Source: an uncultured Christensenella sp.
GTDB taxonomy: Bacteria; Bacillota; Clostridia; Christensenellales; UBA3700
Assembly (NCBI GenBank): GCA_949284695.1
Contig: CASDWJ010000012.1
Span: 1 to 34,532 of the forward strand
Length of the DNA: 34,532 nt
Direction of reading: 5' to 3'
Shown piece by piece: positions 1 to 7,059 of this stretch. Under the pieces are notes generated by a model that made no database searches, was not told the DNA's origin, and saw nothing but the letters and a program-made list of their open reading frames with translations. Each line of letters begins with the position of its first letter. The stretch's first letter is position 1. The translations under genes were made by a program, and so were the position numbers.

Positions 1-169
1 AATACGAACCAGCCCTGAGGCGCGCCTTTTGTGTGTTTTTTAACGATTCTCACTTGAAAATATTATAATATTATCTGCGTTCGCCTCGCTAAAACACTCA
101 CTAAAAATCATCGCCTGAGGGTGCCATGCAGTTTCAAGCCGTATTTATTATCCTGACCGAGTTGCATGA
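1..169. other. Left-edge stretch without a supported gene
   Basis: No open frame here is convincing. The segment is AT-rich around 41-75 and contains a perfect 14-bp palindrome AATATTATAATATT at 59-72. I found no well-spaced -35/-10 pair. A short frame starting ATG at 126 stops after 31 codons and has no recognisable content. The stretch may be a decayed upstream part of the broken reading frame that follows. Confidence 0.4.
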
Positions 170-730
170 TGCGAAGCCTATATATGCGCCCGTCACACGG
201 GCAAGGCATTTAACACAGTAGCTACGGAAATTTGCCGCTTTAAACCTTGTTCGTATTATTCTGGTCTGGTATTCGTCGCCGACAATAACACGATTTACTT
301 TTGCGACGTATACGAAAATATCGCAGATGAATATTATTTTGAGCGCACAGGAAATTCTTGTTACGCATACGGGAAAAATTCCTACGGCAAATGGACGAAA
401 ATGCCGATATCCGCTTCTGATTATGATGAATACACGACAATGATCTCCGATGTCTACGGGATAGAAGAATACGCAAGGACGTTGTTGCAATACGTGTACG
501 ACAATTTTGACACGGTCATGGCTTATGCCGATGACAGATACGTCATGGCAACGACGGCATTCGATACCGTAAAGAATTTTACTTTGCGTTACGACAACAA
601 CTCTCTCATTGCGACTTTCAATATGTATTCGTCATATTACAGCGTCGAATTTTTCTCTGTAAATTCGACAACGGTATCCTTGCCCGCAGAGGTCGCGAAC
701 GCTCCGCTCGGGTCGGTTTCGCTGCCGTGA
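170..730 (+). pseudogene. Remnant of a secreted-type protein, start missing
   Basis: An uninterrupted frame runs from just after a TGA at 167-169 to the TGA at 728-730 (186 codons). It has no ATG, GTG or TTG until an ATG at 401, and that ATG lacks a ribosome binding site. The translation is rich in Tyr, Asn, Thr and Ser and ends in alternating beta-strand-like segments (VEFFSVNSTTVSLPAE near the end), which resembles the C-terminal half of an exported or lipoprotein-type protein. No signal peptide is visible. I read it as the 3' part of a gene that lost its start by deletion or frameshift. An alternative is a short protein from 401 (109 aa). Function is not recognised. Confidence 0.45.
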
Positions 731-860
731 GCTGCCAGCCGAAATCATTACATGGTAAAAATCGCGTACTTTTGCGGTAACGTTATATGCGACATGCGCA
801 TAGTATGTATTGTACAAAAGAAAAAGCAACCTTTCAGTCATAAAATATCCTCTACCCGGC
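731..860. other. Intergenic stretch, nothing recognised
   Basis: The space between the broken frame and the murI-side terminator holds no supported gene, no clear promoter and no RNA gene that I recognise. Confidence 0.4.
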
Positions 861-895
861 AAAAGCAAAAGACGGGGAGCAAAAATGCTCCCCGT
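861..895 (-). terminator. Intrinsic terminator, murI end (bidirectional)
   Basis: A perfect 10-bp stem (ACGGGGAGCA at 872-881, TGCTCCCCGT at 886-895) has a 4-base loop. On the minus strand it is followed by CTTTTGCTTTTG, so it ends the gpr-murI transcript about 85 bases past the murI stop. On the plus strand it is followed by TTGATTTTTG and could also stop transcription from the left. Confidence 0.8.
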
Positions 896-980
896 TGATT
901 TTTGTGCACAATCTCTGCCCGAGTGCGACGGAAATACCGCATATAACATACACGGGCACGAGAATTATTTTTATCGTCAT

Positions 981-1730
981 TCACAGCGGCACGGTCTCCA
1001 CGCCGCATATCAGCCTCGCGCGCTCCTCAAGGATCTTTTGTCCGTCCTCCGACGCGCAATGCACTCTGAGAAGTTTTTCGTCGGAAAAGCACTTCTTTGG
1101 AGCCGTCCTTATAAGCTGTCTGACCACCCCGCCCGCGCCGCTGACGACGTTGAAGCCGTAACGCTTCTCGATATAACTCTGCAAAAACGCATAGTGCGTA
1201 CAGCCTATCACGACAGAGCCGACGTCCTTGCCGAGATAGGGCGCTATTATCAGATCGAGCGCCTTTTCAGCCGCGGTCAGATCGGGGAAATCCCTCTCGA
1301 CGAGATAGGCGAGCCCCGAACAGTCGGGAGTATAAAACGCCTTGCCGACGTCAGACACGAGAAGTCTCGAAAACCTCGGTTGAGCGAGCGTCAGCGGAGT
1401 TGCGAGCACGAGTACGTCTCCGCCGAAACATAAGGCGGGTCTGACGGCAGGTTCCGTGCCCACGAAATACAGCGACGGAAATTCCTTTCTCAGCGCGTCG
1501 ATACATACCGCCGTGGCGGTATTGCATGCAAGAGTCACGACCGACGCGCCGCAAGCGGCGAGTTTTTTCACAACCGCGGAGATATGCCTGTAAAGCACGT
1601 CTGCGGTCATCGCTCCGTACGGCATATGGTCGGTGTCTGCATAATACGCAAATTCCCCGCCCCGTCTTGCGAAAGTCCTTGCGACGATGGAAAGTCCGCC
1701 TATGCCGCTGTCTAAAAACGCGATTTTCAT
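981..1730 (-). CDS. murI: Glutamate racemase
   Basis: Converts L-glutamate to D-glutamate for peptidoglycan precursors in the cytoplasm, without a cofactor. The 249-aa protein has the normal family length and all signatures: DSGIGGL at 7-13 with the catalytic-site Asp7 and Ser8, ACNTATA around 68-74 with the first catalytic Cys69, and GCTHY at 176-180 with the second catalytic Cys177 and His179. The start at 1730 begins exactly at the usual MKIAFLDSG beginning; no good Shine-Dalgarno precedes it. It lies 36 bases downstream of gpr on the same strand and probably shares its transcript. Pairing with a spore protease gene is unusual, since spoIIP is what follows gpr in Bacillus (recalled). Identification is secure. 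Confidence 0.95.
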   Translation of the reverse strand: MKIAFLDSGIGGLSIVARTFARRGGEFAYYADTDHMPYGAMTADVLYRHISAVVKKLAACGASVVTLACNTATAVCIDALRKEFPSLYFVGTEPAVRPALCFGGDVLVLATPLTLAQPRFSRLLVSDVGKAFYTPDCSGLAYLVERDFPDLTAAEKALDLIIAPYLGKDVGSVVIGCTHYAFLQSYIEKRYGFNVVSGAGGVVRQLIRTAPKKCFSDEKLLRVHCASEDGQKILEERARLICGVETVPL

Positions 1731-1766
1731 ACTATTATTTATGGCGGCAAGCGTGCGGTTATGCCG

Positions 1767-2465
1767 TCAGAAGCAATCGCAAACCGCTTCCGCTATCAGT
1801 TTTGCGCAGATATCAGACCGCTTGTCTGCGTCGTAAGGCACAAAATATCCGACTTTATCCTTTGCTCCGAGGTCTTGAGCGGAAATGATGAACGGCACAC
1901 CGATAGCTATCAGTCTGCTCCCGAGACAGGCTCTGTCGAGCACCTTGCCGTCCCCTATGCCGCCGCCCGGGCGCAGAGCGGAATCTGTAAACTGAAAGCA
2001 CGTTCCCAGCCTTTCTGCTTTTGCAGTAGCGAGAGCGTCCACGGCTATAACGTAATCGGGAGAAAAACCGTCTGTCACCGCCTGCACGAGCCGCACCGAA
2101 TCGAGATTGGTCAGCGCGCCCACGTCGGGAGCGAAAACGCTGATCCTGCCGCCCGCGATACCCGCTTCTTTCAGACACCCGACGACCTTTGCGCCGAGAG
2201 CGTCCGCGACCACGTCGCCGTTGCCGAAGCCTACGACGAGAGCGCGTTTGCCCCGCTTTACAAAAGATCTCAGAGCGTGCTTTAGCGCCTTTTGCGCCTC
2301 TGTGTCCTCGTCAGTCTGCACGGTCAGATAATTGCCCGCGCGTCTGCCCAGCTTGTCGGCGAGTTTTTTATCGAGACGGCACTCGTCGAATACGGCGCCG
2401 TACTTGTCATATCTTCTGCCCTGCAAGCCGTGCGCTTGCGCCGCCTCTATCAGAAGTTGCTGCAT
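1767..2465 (-). CDS. gpr: Germination (spore) protease, GPR family
   Basis: GPR degrades the small acid-soluble proteins that coat spore DNA during germination, so it marks a spore-forming lineage. The protein shows the family core: ALVVGFGN then ADALG (Asp88), VFAPDVGALTNLDS in the position of the usual A-PGVMG-TG-ET segment, PDYVIAVDALA (Asp143), and FTDSALRPGGGIGD, followed by LIAIGVPFI. Both Asp residues proposed as catalytic in A25-family proteases are kept. The start at 2465 follows an AGGAG 11 bases upstream; the frame is open further up, but without a binding site. At 232 aa it is much shorter than Bacillus GPR, mainly at the N-terminal propeptide region and C-terminus. A CATAATA at 2555-2561 (minus) fits a SigF/SigG -10, but no -35 match was found. 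Confidence 0.88.
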   Translation of the reverse strand: MQQLLIEAAQAHGLQGRRYDKYGAVFDECRLDKKLADKLGRRAGNYLTVQTDEDTEAQKALKHALRSFVKRGKRALVVGFGNGDVVADALGAKVVGCLKEAGIAGGRISVFAPDVGALTNLDSVRLVQAVTDGFSPDYVIAVDALATAKAERLGTCFQFTDSALRPGGGIGDGKVLDRACLGSRLIAIGVPFIISAQDLGAKDKVGYFVPYDADKRSDICAKLIAEAVCDCF

Positions 2466-2622
2466 GATTTCTTTTTCTCCTGTCTCAGAATGCGCTTTTT
2501 GCCGCAAAGCACTCTGTTCGCAACGCAATGAAAAAGCGCTTCCCGACACCGTGATATTATGTCCTTCTGCGCCGACGTTAAAAAAATATTGCAAAAAAAG
2601 TCGTAAATCTGATCGATTTTTA

Positions 2623-2651
2623 TTGCTTTATGATTTTTGTTGTGATAAAAT
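2623..2651 (+). promoter_or_regulatory. rpsT promoter (SigA type, extended -10)
   Basis: TTGCTT at 2623-2628 and TAAAAT at 2646-2651 are 17 bases apart, with TG one base before the -10. It stands about 31 bases before the rpsT start. Confidence 0.7.
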
Positions 2652-2682
2652 TATTTAGCAAATAAGAAAACGGAGGGAACCT

Positions 2683-2955
2683 ATGCCTAACATTAAGTCC
2701 CAGAAAAAAAGAGTTTTGATCACGAAAAAGGAGAACGCTATCAATTCCGCGAAGCGCACCCGCGTGCGTAACAGCATCAAGAAGTTTGAAGCTGCAGTCG
2801 CAGAAAAGAACGTTGAAGCGGCTACCGCTCTGCTCGCAGAGACCGTATCTCTTCTCGACCGTGCAAGACTGGACGGCGTGTATCACGCAAACACCGTGAG
2901 CAGATACGTCGGCAGACTTTCTAAGAAGCTGGACGCTCTTAAGAAAGCAGAGTAA
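2683..2955 (+). CDS. rpsT: 30S ribosomal protein S20
   Basis: S20 binds 16S rRNA early in assembly of the small subunit. The 90-aa protein has the normal length and the typical opening MPNIKSQKKRV, then the NSAKRTRVRNSIKKFE segment and a Lys-rich, helical, hydrophobic-poor body. The ATG at 2683 follows a strong GGAGGG 6 bases upstream. It is a single-gene transcript with its own promoter and terminator. The divergent arrangement with gpr matches the rpsT/gpr arrangement I recall from Bacillus. Confidence 0.97.
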   Translation: MPNIKSQKKRVLITKKENAINSAKRTRVRNSIKKFEAAVAEKNVEAATALLAETVSLLDRARLDGVYHANTVSRYVGRLSKKLDALKKAE

Positions 2956-2974
2956 CAAAACAAGCAAAACGCGA

Positions 2975-3001
2975 GCCGCGGAAAATCCGCGGCTTTTTTT
3001 A
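2975..3001 (+). terminator. rpsT terminator
   Basis: GCCGCGGA at 2975-2982 pairs perfectly with TCCGCGGC at 2986-2993 across an AAA loop, and is followed by seven T's. It begins 20 bases after the rpsT stop. Confidence 0.92.
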
Positions 3002-3151
3002 TTTTTTCATAATATTTCCGCCCTTCCTTGATGCGTCCCGCCCGACTTCTGCGCGCGCGCCGGTGCGGGCAAAAAGCGGATAAAAGTTCTCTTAGCGACC
3101 GCCCGCAAAGCGGATACGGGACAAGCGCGCGTACTTCGATCGTCTGAAAGC
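3002..3151. other. Intergenic stretch between rpsT and feo terminators
   Basis: About 150 bases between two convergent terminators. It is GC-rich with CG-alternating patches (GCGCGCGCC near 3052). No gene, promoter or RNA was recognised. Confidence 0.4.
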
Positions 3152-3180
3152 AAAAAAAGAGAAGCCTGCACTTCTCTTTT
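3152..3180 (-). terminator. feo operon terminator
   Basis: AAAAGAGAAG at 3155-3164 pairs with CTTCTCTTTT at 3171-3180 around a CCTGCA loop. On the minus strand the stem is followed by a run of T's (A's at 3152-3158). It lies about 30 bases after the last feo gene and would also work on the plus strand. Confidence 0.82.
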
Positions 3181-3209
3181 CTTTTATATTACCGGGTTTT
3201 TGTCCGACG

Positions 3210-3407
3210 TTAAGCAGACTTGCCGTTTTCTTTGCAATTCGCTTCTGCCGTTCTGCCGGCGCAACGCGCCCCGTGAGGACACCCCGAGCAACCGCCGCAA
3301 CCCGAACAGCCGCCTTTGCCTTTTGCCTTGCGTACTATCGCCGCCGCCGTCACTCCGACGACGATAAGCACGGCTATTACGATTATCGTTATTTCAACTG
3401 CTCCCAT
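3210..3407 (-). CDS. FeoB-associated Cys-rich membrane protein
   Basis: A 65-aa protein with one N-terminal membrane helix (about residues 4-26), then a basic stretch and a cysteine-rich tail. Cys34, 37, 40 and 43 form a CxxC ladder (CSGCGGCSGC), with two more Cys at 49 and 58. This layout is that of the small protein commonly encoded directly after feoB in Clostridia and other anaerobes; its exact role, perhaps handling iron at the FeoB exit, is not established. I start at the ATG at 3407, 4 bases after the feoB stop. A TTG at 3431 in the same frame would overlap feoB by 20 bases and has no binding site. It is the last gene of the feo operon. Confidence 0.85.
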   Translation of the reverse strand: MGAVEITIIVIAVLIVVGVTAAAIVRKAKGKGGCSGCGGCSGCPHGARCAGRTAEANCKENGKSA

Positions 3408-3411
3408 ATCG

Positions 3412-5703
3412 CTATTCTCTATTTTTTTCAAATCTTTTTTTCATATCGACGAAGTTGAGCTTTCCCTTGTTGTAAAGCACGACTGCCGCTATGACCGTTG
3501 CCCATACAGCCGCCCATATGAACGCAGTCCACCACCATTGCCCGATGAGATATATCATCGACGCAACGACGTACGAGGTCGCTATCCAGAACAGCAGGGT
3601 GAAGTTGAATTTCCTTTTGCCGGGCATTTCCGCCTTGGCGGTAGCGACTGCCGCAAAACACGGGATCGTCAGCATATTGAACGCGATGAACGCTATCAGC
3701 GCCGGCACTCCTATCCCCGTCGCGCTTATCATCTGCGCCACGGAATCCACTCCGCCGAGCGCCTCGTCTGCAACGAAGCTGCTCGAAATGCACGCCGCGA
3801 GCGTTCCGAAAGTCGCGATTACGTTTTCTTTCGCGATGAGACCCGTTATTGCCGCAACTACGAATACCCAGCCCCACTCGCCGAGCTGCGAGCCGAATCC
3901 GAGCGGCGTGAGAAGCGGTTGTACGAGCATACCTGCTCCCGCGAGAATACTCTCGTTGATCCTGTCGTCGGTCAGGAATTTCCAGTCGAACGAGAAGTGA
4001 CTGACAAACCATATCACTATCGTCGACGCAAGGATTATCGTGAACGCCTTCTTGATAAAGTGTTTGACTTTATCCCACAGCAGCATTGCCAGGCTGTACG
4101 GCTGAGGCATCCTGTAAGCGGGAAGTTCCATGATGAAAGGAGGAATATCGCCGCGCATGGTCGTAGAACGCATCAGCAATACCGCGCAGATCGCGACGAC
4201 TATGCCGAGAAGGTACATTCCGTAAGTTATCAGGTCGGCGTTGCCCATTCCCGTCAGCTGAGCTATTCCACCCGCGACCGCCGTCAGTATGGGAAGTTTT
4301 GCCCCGCAACTGAAGAACGGTATAACGCGGATCGTCGCTATCCTTTCGTTTTCGTCGGCGAGCGTACGGGTGTTTACCATTGCGGGTACGGAACAGCCGA
4401 ATCCCATTATCATCGGCATGAACGCTCTGCCCGACAAGCCGAATTTGCGGAATATGCGGTCGAGGATAAACGCAACTCTCGCCATATACCCCGAATCCTC
4501 GAGCAACGAGAAGAACAGGAAAAGCACCAATATCTGCGGCAGGAACGACATGACCGAGAACAGTCCTCCCAACATGCCGTCAACGACGAATCCCGTCGCC
4601 CACTGAGCTACGCCGCCGCTCGTCATCGCGTCAGAGACCGCGCCCGATATCGACGACGTTATATGATCGAGAAGGTTGAACAGTATGACTCCCGGAGAAG
4701 CGATGCCGTCAGCCGAGCCGAACATACCTTCTCCCCACATTCCCTGAAGCGAAGTCCAGTCTTTGCCGAGCGCGCCCATCGCGCCGAGGTACAGAAAGTC
4801 CTCAGAAAAAGTCAGGTGGAACACCGCAAAGAGTATCGCAAGGAATATCGGGATACCCCAGATCCTGTGAGTGAGGATCCTGTCCGCCTTGTCCGAAGCG
4901 GTGAGTTTGTCTTTGCCCGACTTTTTCCCTCTGACGAGCGCTTTGGAATAATTCTGCGATATGTATCTGTAACGCGAATCCGCAACGATGGCTTCAAAGT
5001 CTGAGCCGAAGGTCTCGTCGTCAAAAGTCTCTTTGAACTTTTCGACGGTCAAAGCCGCCTGAGGATGTTGCGCCACCTCTATCTCGTCCATTTCGACGAG
5101 TTTGACGGCATGGAACAGAGCGTTGTCGACTCCTGCACCTTCAAGCGCTATCTTGCAGTCTCTTACAAGGTGAATGAGCGCGCCGCCCTCGAGCACAGTC
5201 GTAGCCTTTCTCGGCGTTTTCGAGCATTCGTACGCGCGCTTCATCAGCTCGTCGACACCCTCGCTTTTGAGCGCGGATATCGCGACGACGGGCACGCCTA
5301 TCTTCTGCTCCAGCTTTGCCGCGTCTATCTTGTCTCCCGCCTTGTGCACCTCGTCTATCATATTGAGCGCTACTATGACGGGCACGTCTATCTCGAGCAG
5401 CTGAGTGGTCAGATAGAGGTTGCGCTCGAGATTGGTCGCGTCCACGACGTTTATAACGCAATCGGGTTTTTCGTCGAGAATATAATTGCGCGAAACGACC
5501 TCCTCGGGTGTGTACGGCGAAAGAGAATATATACCGGGCAGGTCGACTATGGCGATCTGCTCTTTGAGTTTTTTGTAGACTCCTTCGCGTTTGTCGACCG
5601 TTACGCCCGGCCAGTTGCCTACGTGCGCGGTCGACCCTGTAAGGTTGTTGAACAACGTCGTCTTGCCGCAGTTGGGATTGCCCGCCAGTGCAAATCTTTT
5701 CAT
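3412..5703 (-). CDS. feoB: Ferrous iron transporter FeoB
   Basis: Inner-membrane Fe(II) permease with an N-terminal GTPase. The 763-aa protein shows G1 GNPNCGKT at 8-15, G2 Thr in GVTVD (33-37), G3 DLPG at 54-57, G4 NMID at 114-117 and a G5-like ISALKSEG near 142. A helical spacer domain follows, then many membrane segments including the two conserved gate motifs with Cys, GFGCSVPAMVNTRTL and PFFSCGAKLP. Length matches the long FeoB class. The start at 5703 overlaps the feoA stop by 4 bases (ATGA), with GGAGGTG 5 bases upstream. It is expressed with two FeoA proteins and the small Cys-rich protein. Confidence 0.97.
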   Translation of the reverse strand: MKRFALAGNPNCGKTTLFNNLTGSTAHVGNWPGVTVDKREGVYKKLKEQIAIVDLPGIYSLSPYTPEEVVSRNYILDEKPDCVINVVDATNLERNLYLTTQLLEIDVPVIVALNMIDEVHKAGDKIDAAKLEQKIGVPVVAISALKSEGVDELMKRAYECSKTPRKATTVLEGGALIHLVRDCKIALEGAGVDNALFHAVKLVEMDEIEVAQHPQAALTVEKFKETFDDETFGSDFEAIVADSRYRYISQNYSKALVRGKKSGKDKLTASDKADRILTHRIWGIPIFLAILFAVFHLTFSEDFLYLGAMGALGKDWTSLQGMWGEGMFGSADGIASPGVILFNLLDHITSSISGAVSDAMTSGGVAQWATGFVVDGMLGGLFSVMSFLPQILVLFLFFSLLEDSGYMARVAFILDRIFRKFGLSGRAFMPMIMGFGCSVPAMVNTRTLADENERIATIRVIPFFSCGAKLPILTAVAGGIAQLTGMGNADLITYGMYLLGIVVAICAVLLMRSTTMRGDIPPFIMELPAYRMPQPYSLAMLLWDKVKHFIKKAFTIILASTIVIWFVSHFSFDWKFLTDDRINESILAGAGMLVQPLLTPLGFGSQLGEWGWVFVVAAITGLIAKENVIATFGTLAACISSSFVADEALGGVDSVAQMISATGIGVPALIAFIAFNMLTIPCFAAVATAKAEMPGKRKFNFTLLFWIATSYVVASMIYLIGQWWWTAFIWAAVWATVIAAVVLYNKGKLNFVDMKKRFEKNRE

Positions 5704-5933
5704 TCTTTCACCTCCATGATCACAAGTTCCGCTTCGCCTTTGCGCAAAGTCAGTTCATAGTCCCGTATCGTCACTTCGATCGGATCTCCGAGCGGCGCGC
5801 GTTTGCGCAGGTACACCTCGGCTCCCGGGGTTACGCCCATATCGAACAGTCTGCGGCGGATCCTGCCCTCGCCGGATACGCTCCTGATCACACCCGACTG
5901 ACCCACCTTGAATTCACTCAGTCTTACTTGCAT
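5700..5933 (-). CDS. feoA: FeoA, SH3-like partner of FeoB
   Basis: Small cytoplasmic protein of the Fe(II) uptake system that acts on FeoB. The 77-aa sequence has the FeoA beta-barrel pattern: an opening VRLSEFKVGQSGVI, the RRLFDMGVTPGAEV segment that is the family hallmark, and a final strand with ELTLRKGEAELVIMEV. A strong AAGGAGG lies 5 bases before the ATG at 5933. The gene is 9 bases after the other feoA and overlaps feoB by 4 bases. Confidence 0.93.
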   Translation of the reverse strand: MQVRLSEFKVGQSGVIRSVSGEGRIRRRLFDMGVTPGAEVYLRKRAPLGDPIEVTIRDYELTLRKGEAELVIMEVKE

Positions 5934-5942
5934 AATACCTCC

Positions 5943-6158
5943 TTATAACGCAACGAGTATCTTCGTCGCAATTCCTTTGTCCAGAGCGAGCCTCGAATCC
6001 CTCGCCATAACGATGACACTGCCGCCGCTTACCGACAATACGGTCAGTTGAGACCCGACCGTTATCCCGAGGTTTTCGAGATGTTTTTTCGTCTTATCGT
6101 CAGCAAGGACGCGTATCACTCTGAGAATTTCGCCTTGCGGCGCAAATACTATCGGCAT
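5943..6158 (-). CDS. feoA: Second FeoA-type protein
   Basis: A 71-aa FeoA-like protein, first gene of the operon. It carries the same fold signature in diverged form: ADDKTKKHLENLGITVGSQL in place of RRLFDMGVTPGAEV, then a strand with SVIVMARDSRLALDKGIA. The frame is open further upstream, but the ATG at 6158 is chosen because GTGAGG lies 6 bases before it and because an upstream start at 6218 would lie inside the promoter -10. Tandem FeoA proteins before FeoB are common in Clostridia; whether the two act as a heteromer is unknown. Confidence 0.88.
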   Translation of the reverse strand: MPIVFAPQGEILRVIRVLADDKTKKHLENLGITVGSQLTVLSVSGGSVIVMARDSRLALDKGIATKILVAL

Positions 6159-6217
6159 TTTTTCCTCACTATGATTTTCGTTTTTAAAATGTGAAATTTC
6201 TTTCATATTTCGACTCA

Positions 6218-6246
6218 ATTATAGCAACCGTTTTTTGTGCTGTCAA
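6218..6246 (-). promoter_or_regulatory. feo operon promoter, perfect SigA consensus
   Basis: Reading the minus strand, TTGACA (6246-6241) and TATAAT (6223-6218) are separated by exactly 17 bases. The expected transcript start is near 6211, giving a leader of about 50 bases. A dyad TGAAA-4-TTTCA lies just downstream at 6192-6205 and could be an operator. No recognisable Fur 19-mer was found. Confidence 0.85.
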
Positions 6247-6279
6247 GCGGAATGTGAATTATTTTTCATATTTTTGTGT

Positions 6280-6308
6280 TTGCAATTTTTTGACGATTAT
6301 ATTATAAT
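6280..6308 (+). promoter_or_regulatory. tetR promoter with overlapping palindrome
   Basis: TTGCAA at 6280-6285 and TATAAT at 6303-6308 are 17 bases apart. The -10 lies in a 13-base palindrome ATTATA-T-TATAAT (6296-6308), a possible autoregulatory site, although AT-rich palindromes also arise by chance. It is back-to-back with the feo promoter; the two -35 boxes are 33 bases apart. Confidence 0.72.
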
Positions 6309-6325
6309 GACAAAGAGGAATAGCT

Positions 6326-6931
6326 ATGCCCAGAACGATACGCAACCCAAAGCAGGAACGCTCGATAGACAAGAAAAACAGAATAATAACCGCAGGATAC
6401 GAGCTTTTTTCCGAAAACGGATATTACAACACCAACACCGTGCAGATAGCAAAGCGCGCAGGCGTGTCCACGGGTATAGTTTACGGCTATTTCCGCGACA
6501 AAAAAGATATTCTGCGCGAAGTTACCGCCCTCTATATGGACAAAGTCACCAAGCCCATACTCAATCTTTTCGACAACCTCGAAGCGCCGTTCGACGCCCG
6601 CGATCTCGTATGCAGGATAGTGGATCTCGTGATACACGCGCACGGAGAAAACGCGGGGATACACGAAGCGTTGCACTCCCTCACTCATACCGATCCTGAA
6701 ATAAGCGCGCAGTTTTTACGTCTTGAAGACGATCTTACGCTCAATATCGCCGACAGGCTTACCCGCCTCGACGTGTTGAAAAGCGACGCAAAAGAAAAAG
6801 TGCATTTTGCGATGGACGTTCTGCAATCGTTCGCGCACGAGTATATATACGATCATCACGCATATATCGATTATGACCGTTTCAAGGCTCTCGTCACAGA
6901 CTGCGTCGTCTCTCTGATAGACGGCAAATAG
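6326..6931 (+). CDS. TetR/AcrR-family transcriptional regulator
   Basis: A 201-aa repressor-type protein. The N-terminal DNA-binding domain is typical: a first helix ending in ITAGYELFSENGYYNTN, the helix-turn-helix VQIAKRAGVSTGIVYGYF at about 39-56, then the usual DKKDIL. The C-terminal ligand domain is helical and not assignable to a subfamily. The ATG at 6326 follows GAGGA 6 bases upstream. It is divergent from the feo operon across a 167-base gap containing both promoters, so control of itself and perhaps of feo is plausible, but TetR regulation of feo is not a standard arrangement. It has its own terminator. Confidence 0.92.
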   Translation: MPRTIRNPKQERSIDKKNRIITAGYELFSENGYYNTNTVQIAKRAGVSTGIVYGYFRDKKDILREVTALYMDKVTKPILNLFDNLEAPFDARDLVCRIVDLVIHAHGENAGIHEALHSLTHTDPEISAQFLRLEDDLTLNIADRLTRLDVLKSDAKEKVHFAMDVLQSFAHEYIYDHHAYIDYDRFKALVTDCVVSLIDGK

Positions 6932-6956
6932 ATCAAAAGATTGATAATATGCAAAC

Positions 6957-6986
6957 AAAAAAACGGGTCGACGACCCGTTTTTTTC
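6957..6986 (+). terminator. Bidirectional terminator between tetR and WG-repeat gene
   Basis: AAACGGGTCG at 6961-6970 pairs perfectly with CGACCCGTTT at 6972-6981 around a single A (in practice a 3-5 base loop). T's run from 6979 to 6986, and A's at 6957-6963 give the U-tract for the convergent minus-strand gene. Confidence 0.9.
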
Positions 6987-7059
6987 CTGCGCCGCAGATT
7001 GGTTTATACCCTCATGCGGTCTTGGATTTGTCTGATATTATATCTGAAAACTGCGTGCG

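Noticed and set aside
3316-5004. Long plus-strand open frame (562 codons) opposite feoB
   Set aside because: It is antisense to feoB, is dominated by Arg, His and Tyr codons, and shows no recognisable domain or ribosome site.
6159-6218. Upstream start (6218) for the first feoA
   Set aside because: That codon overlaps the -10 of a perfect consensus promoter; the ATG at 6158 has a Shine-Dalgarno.
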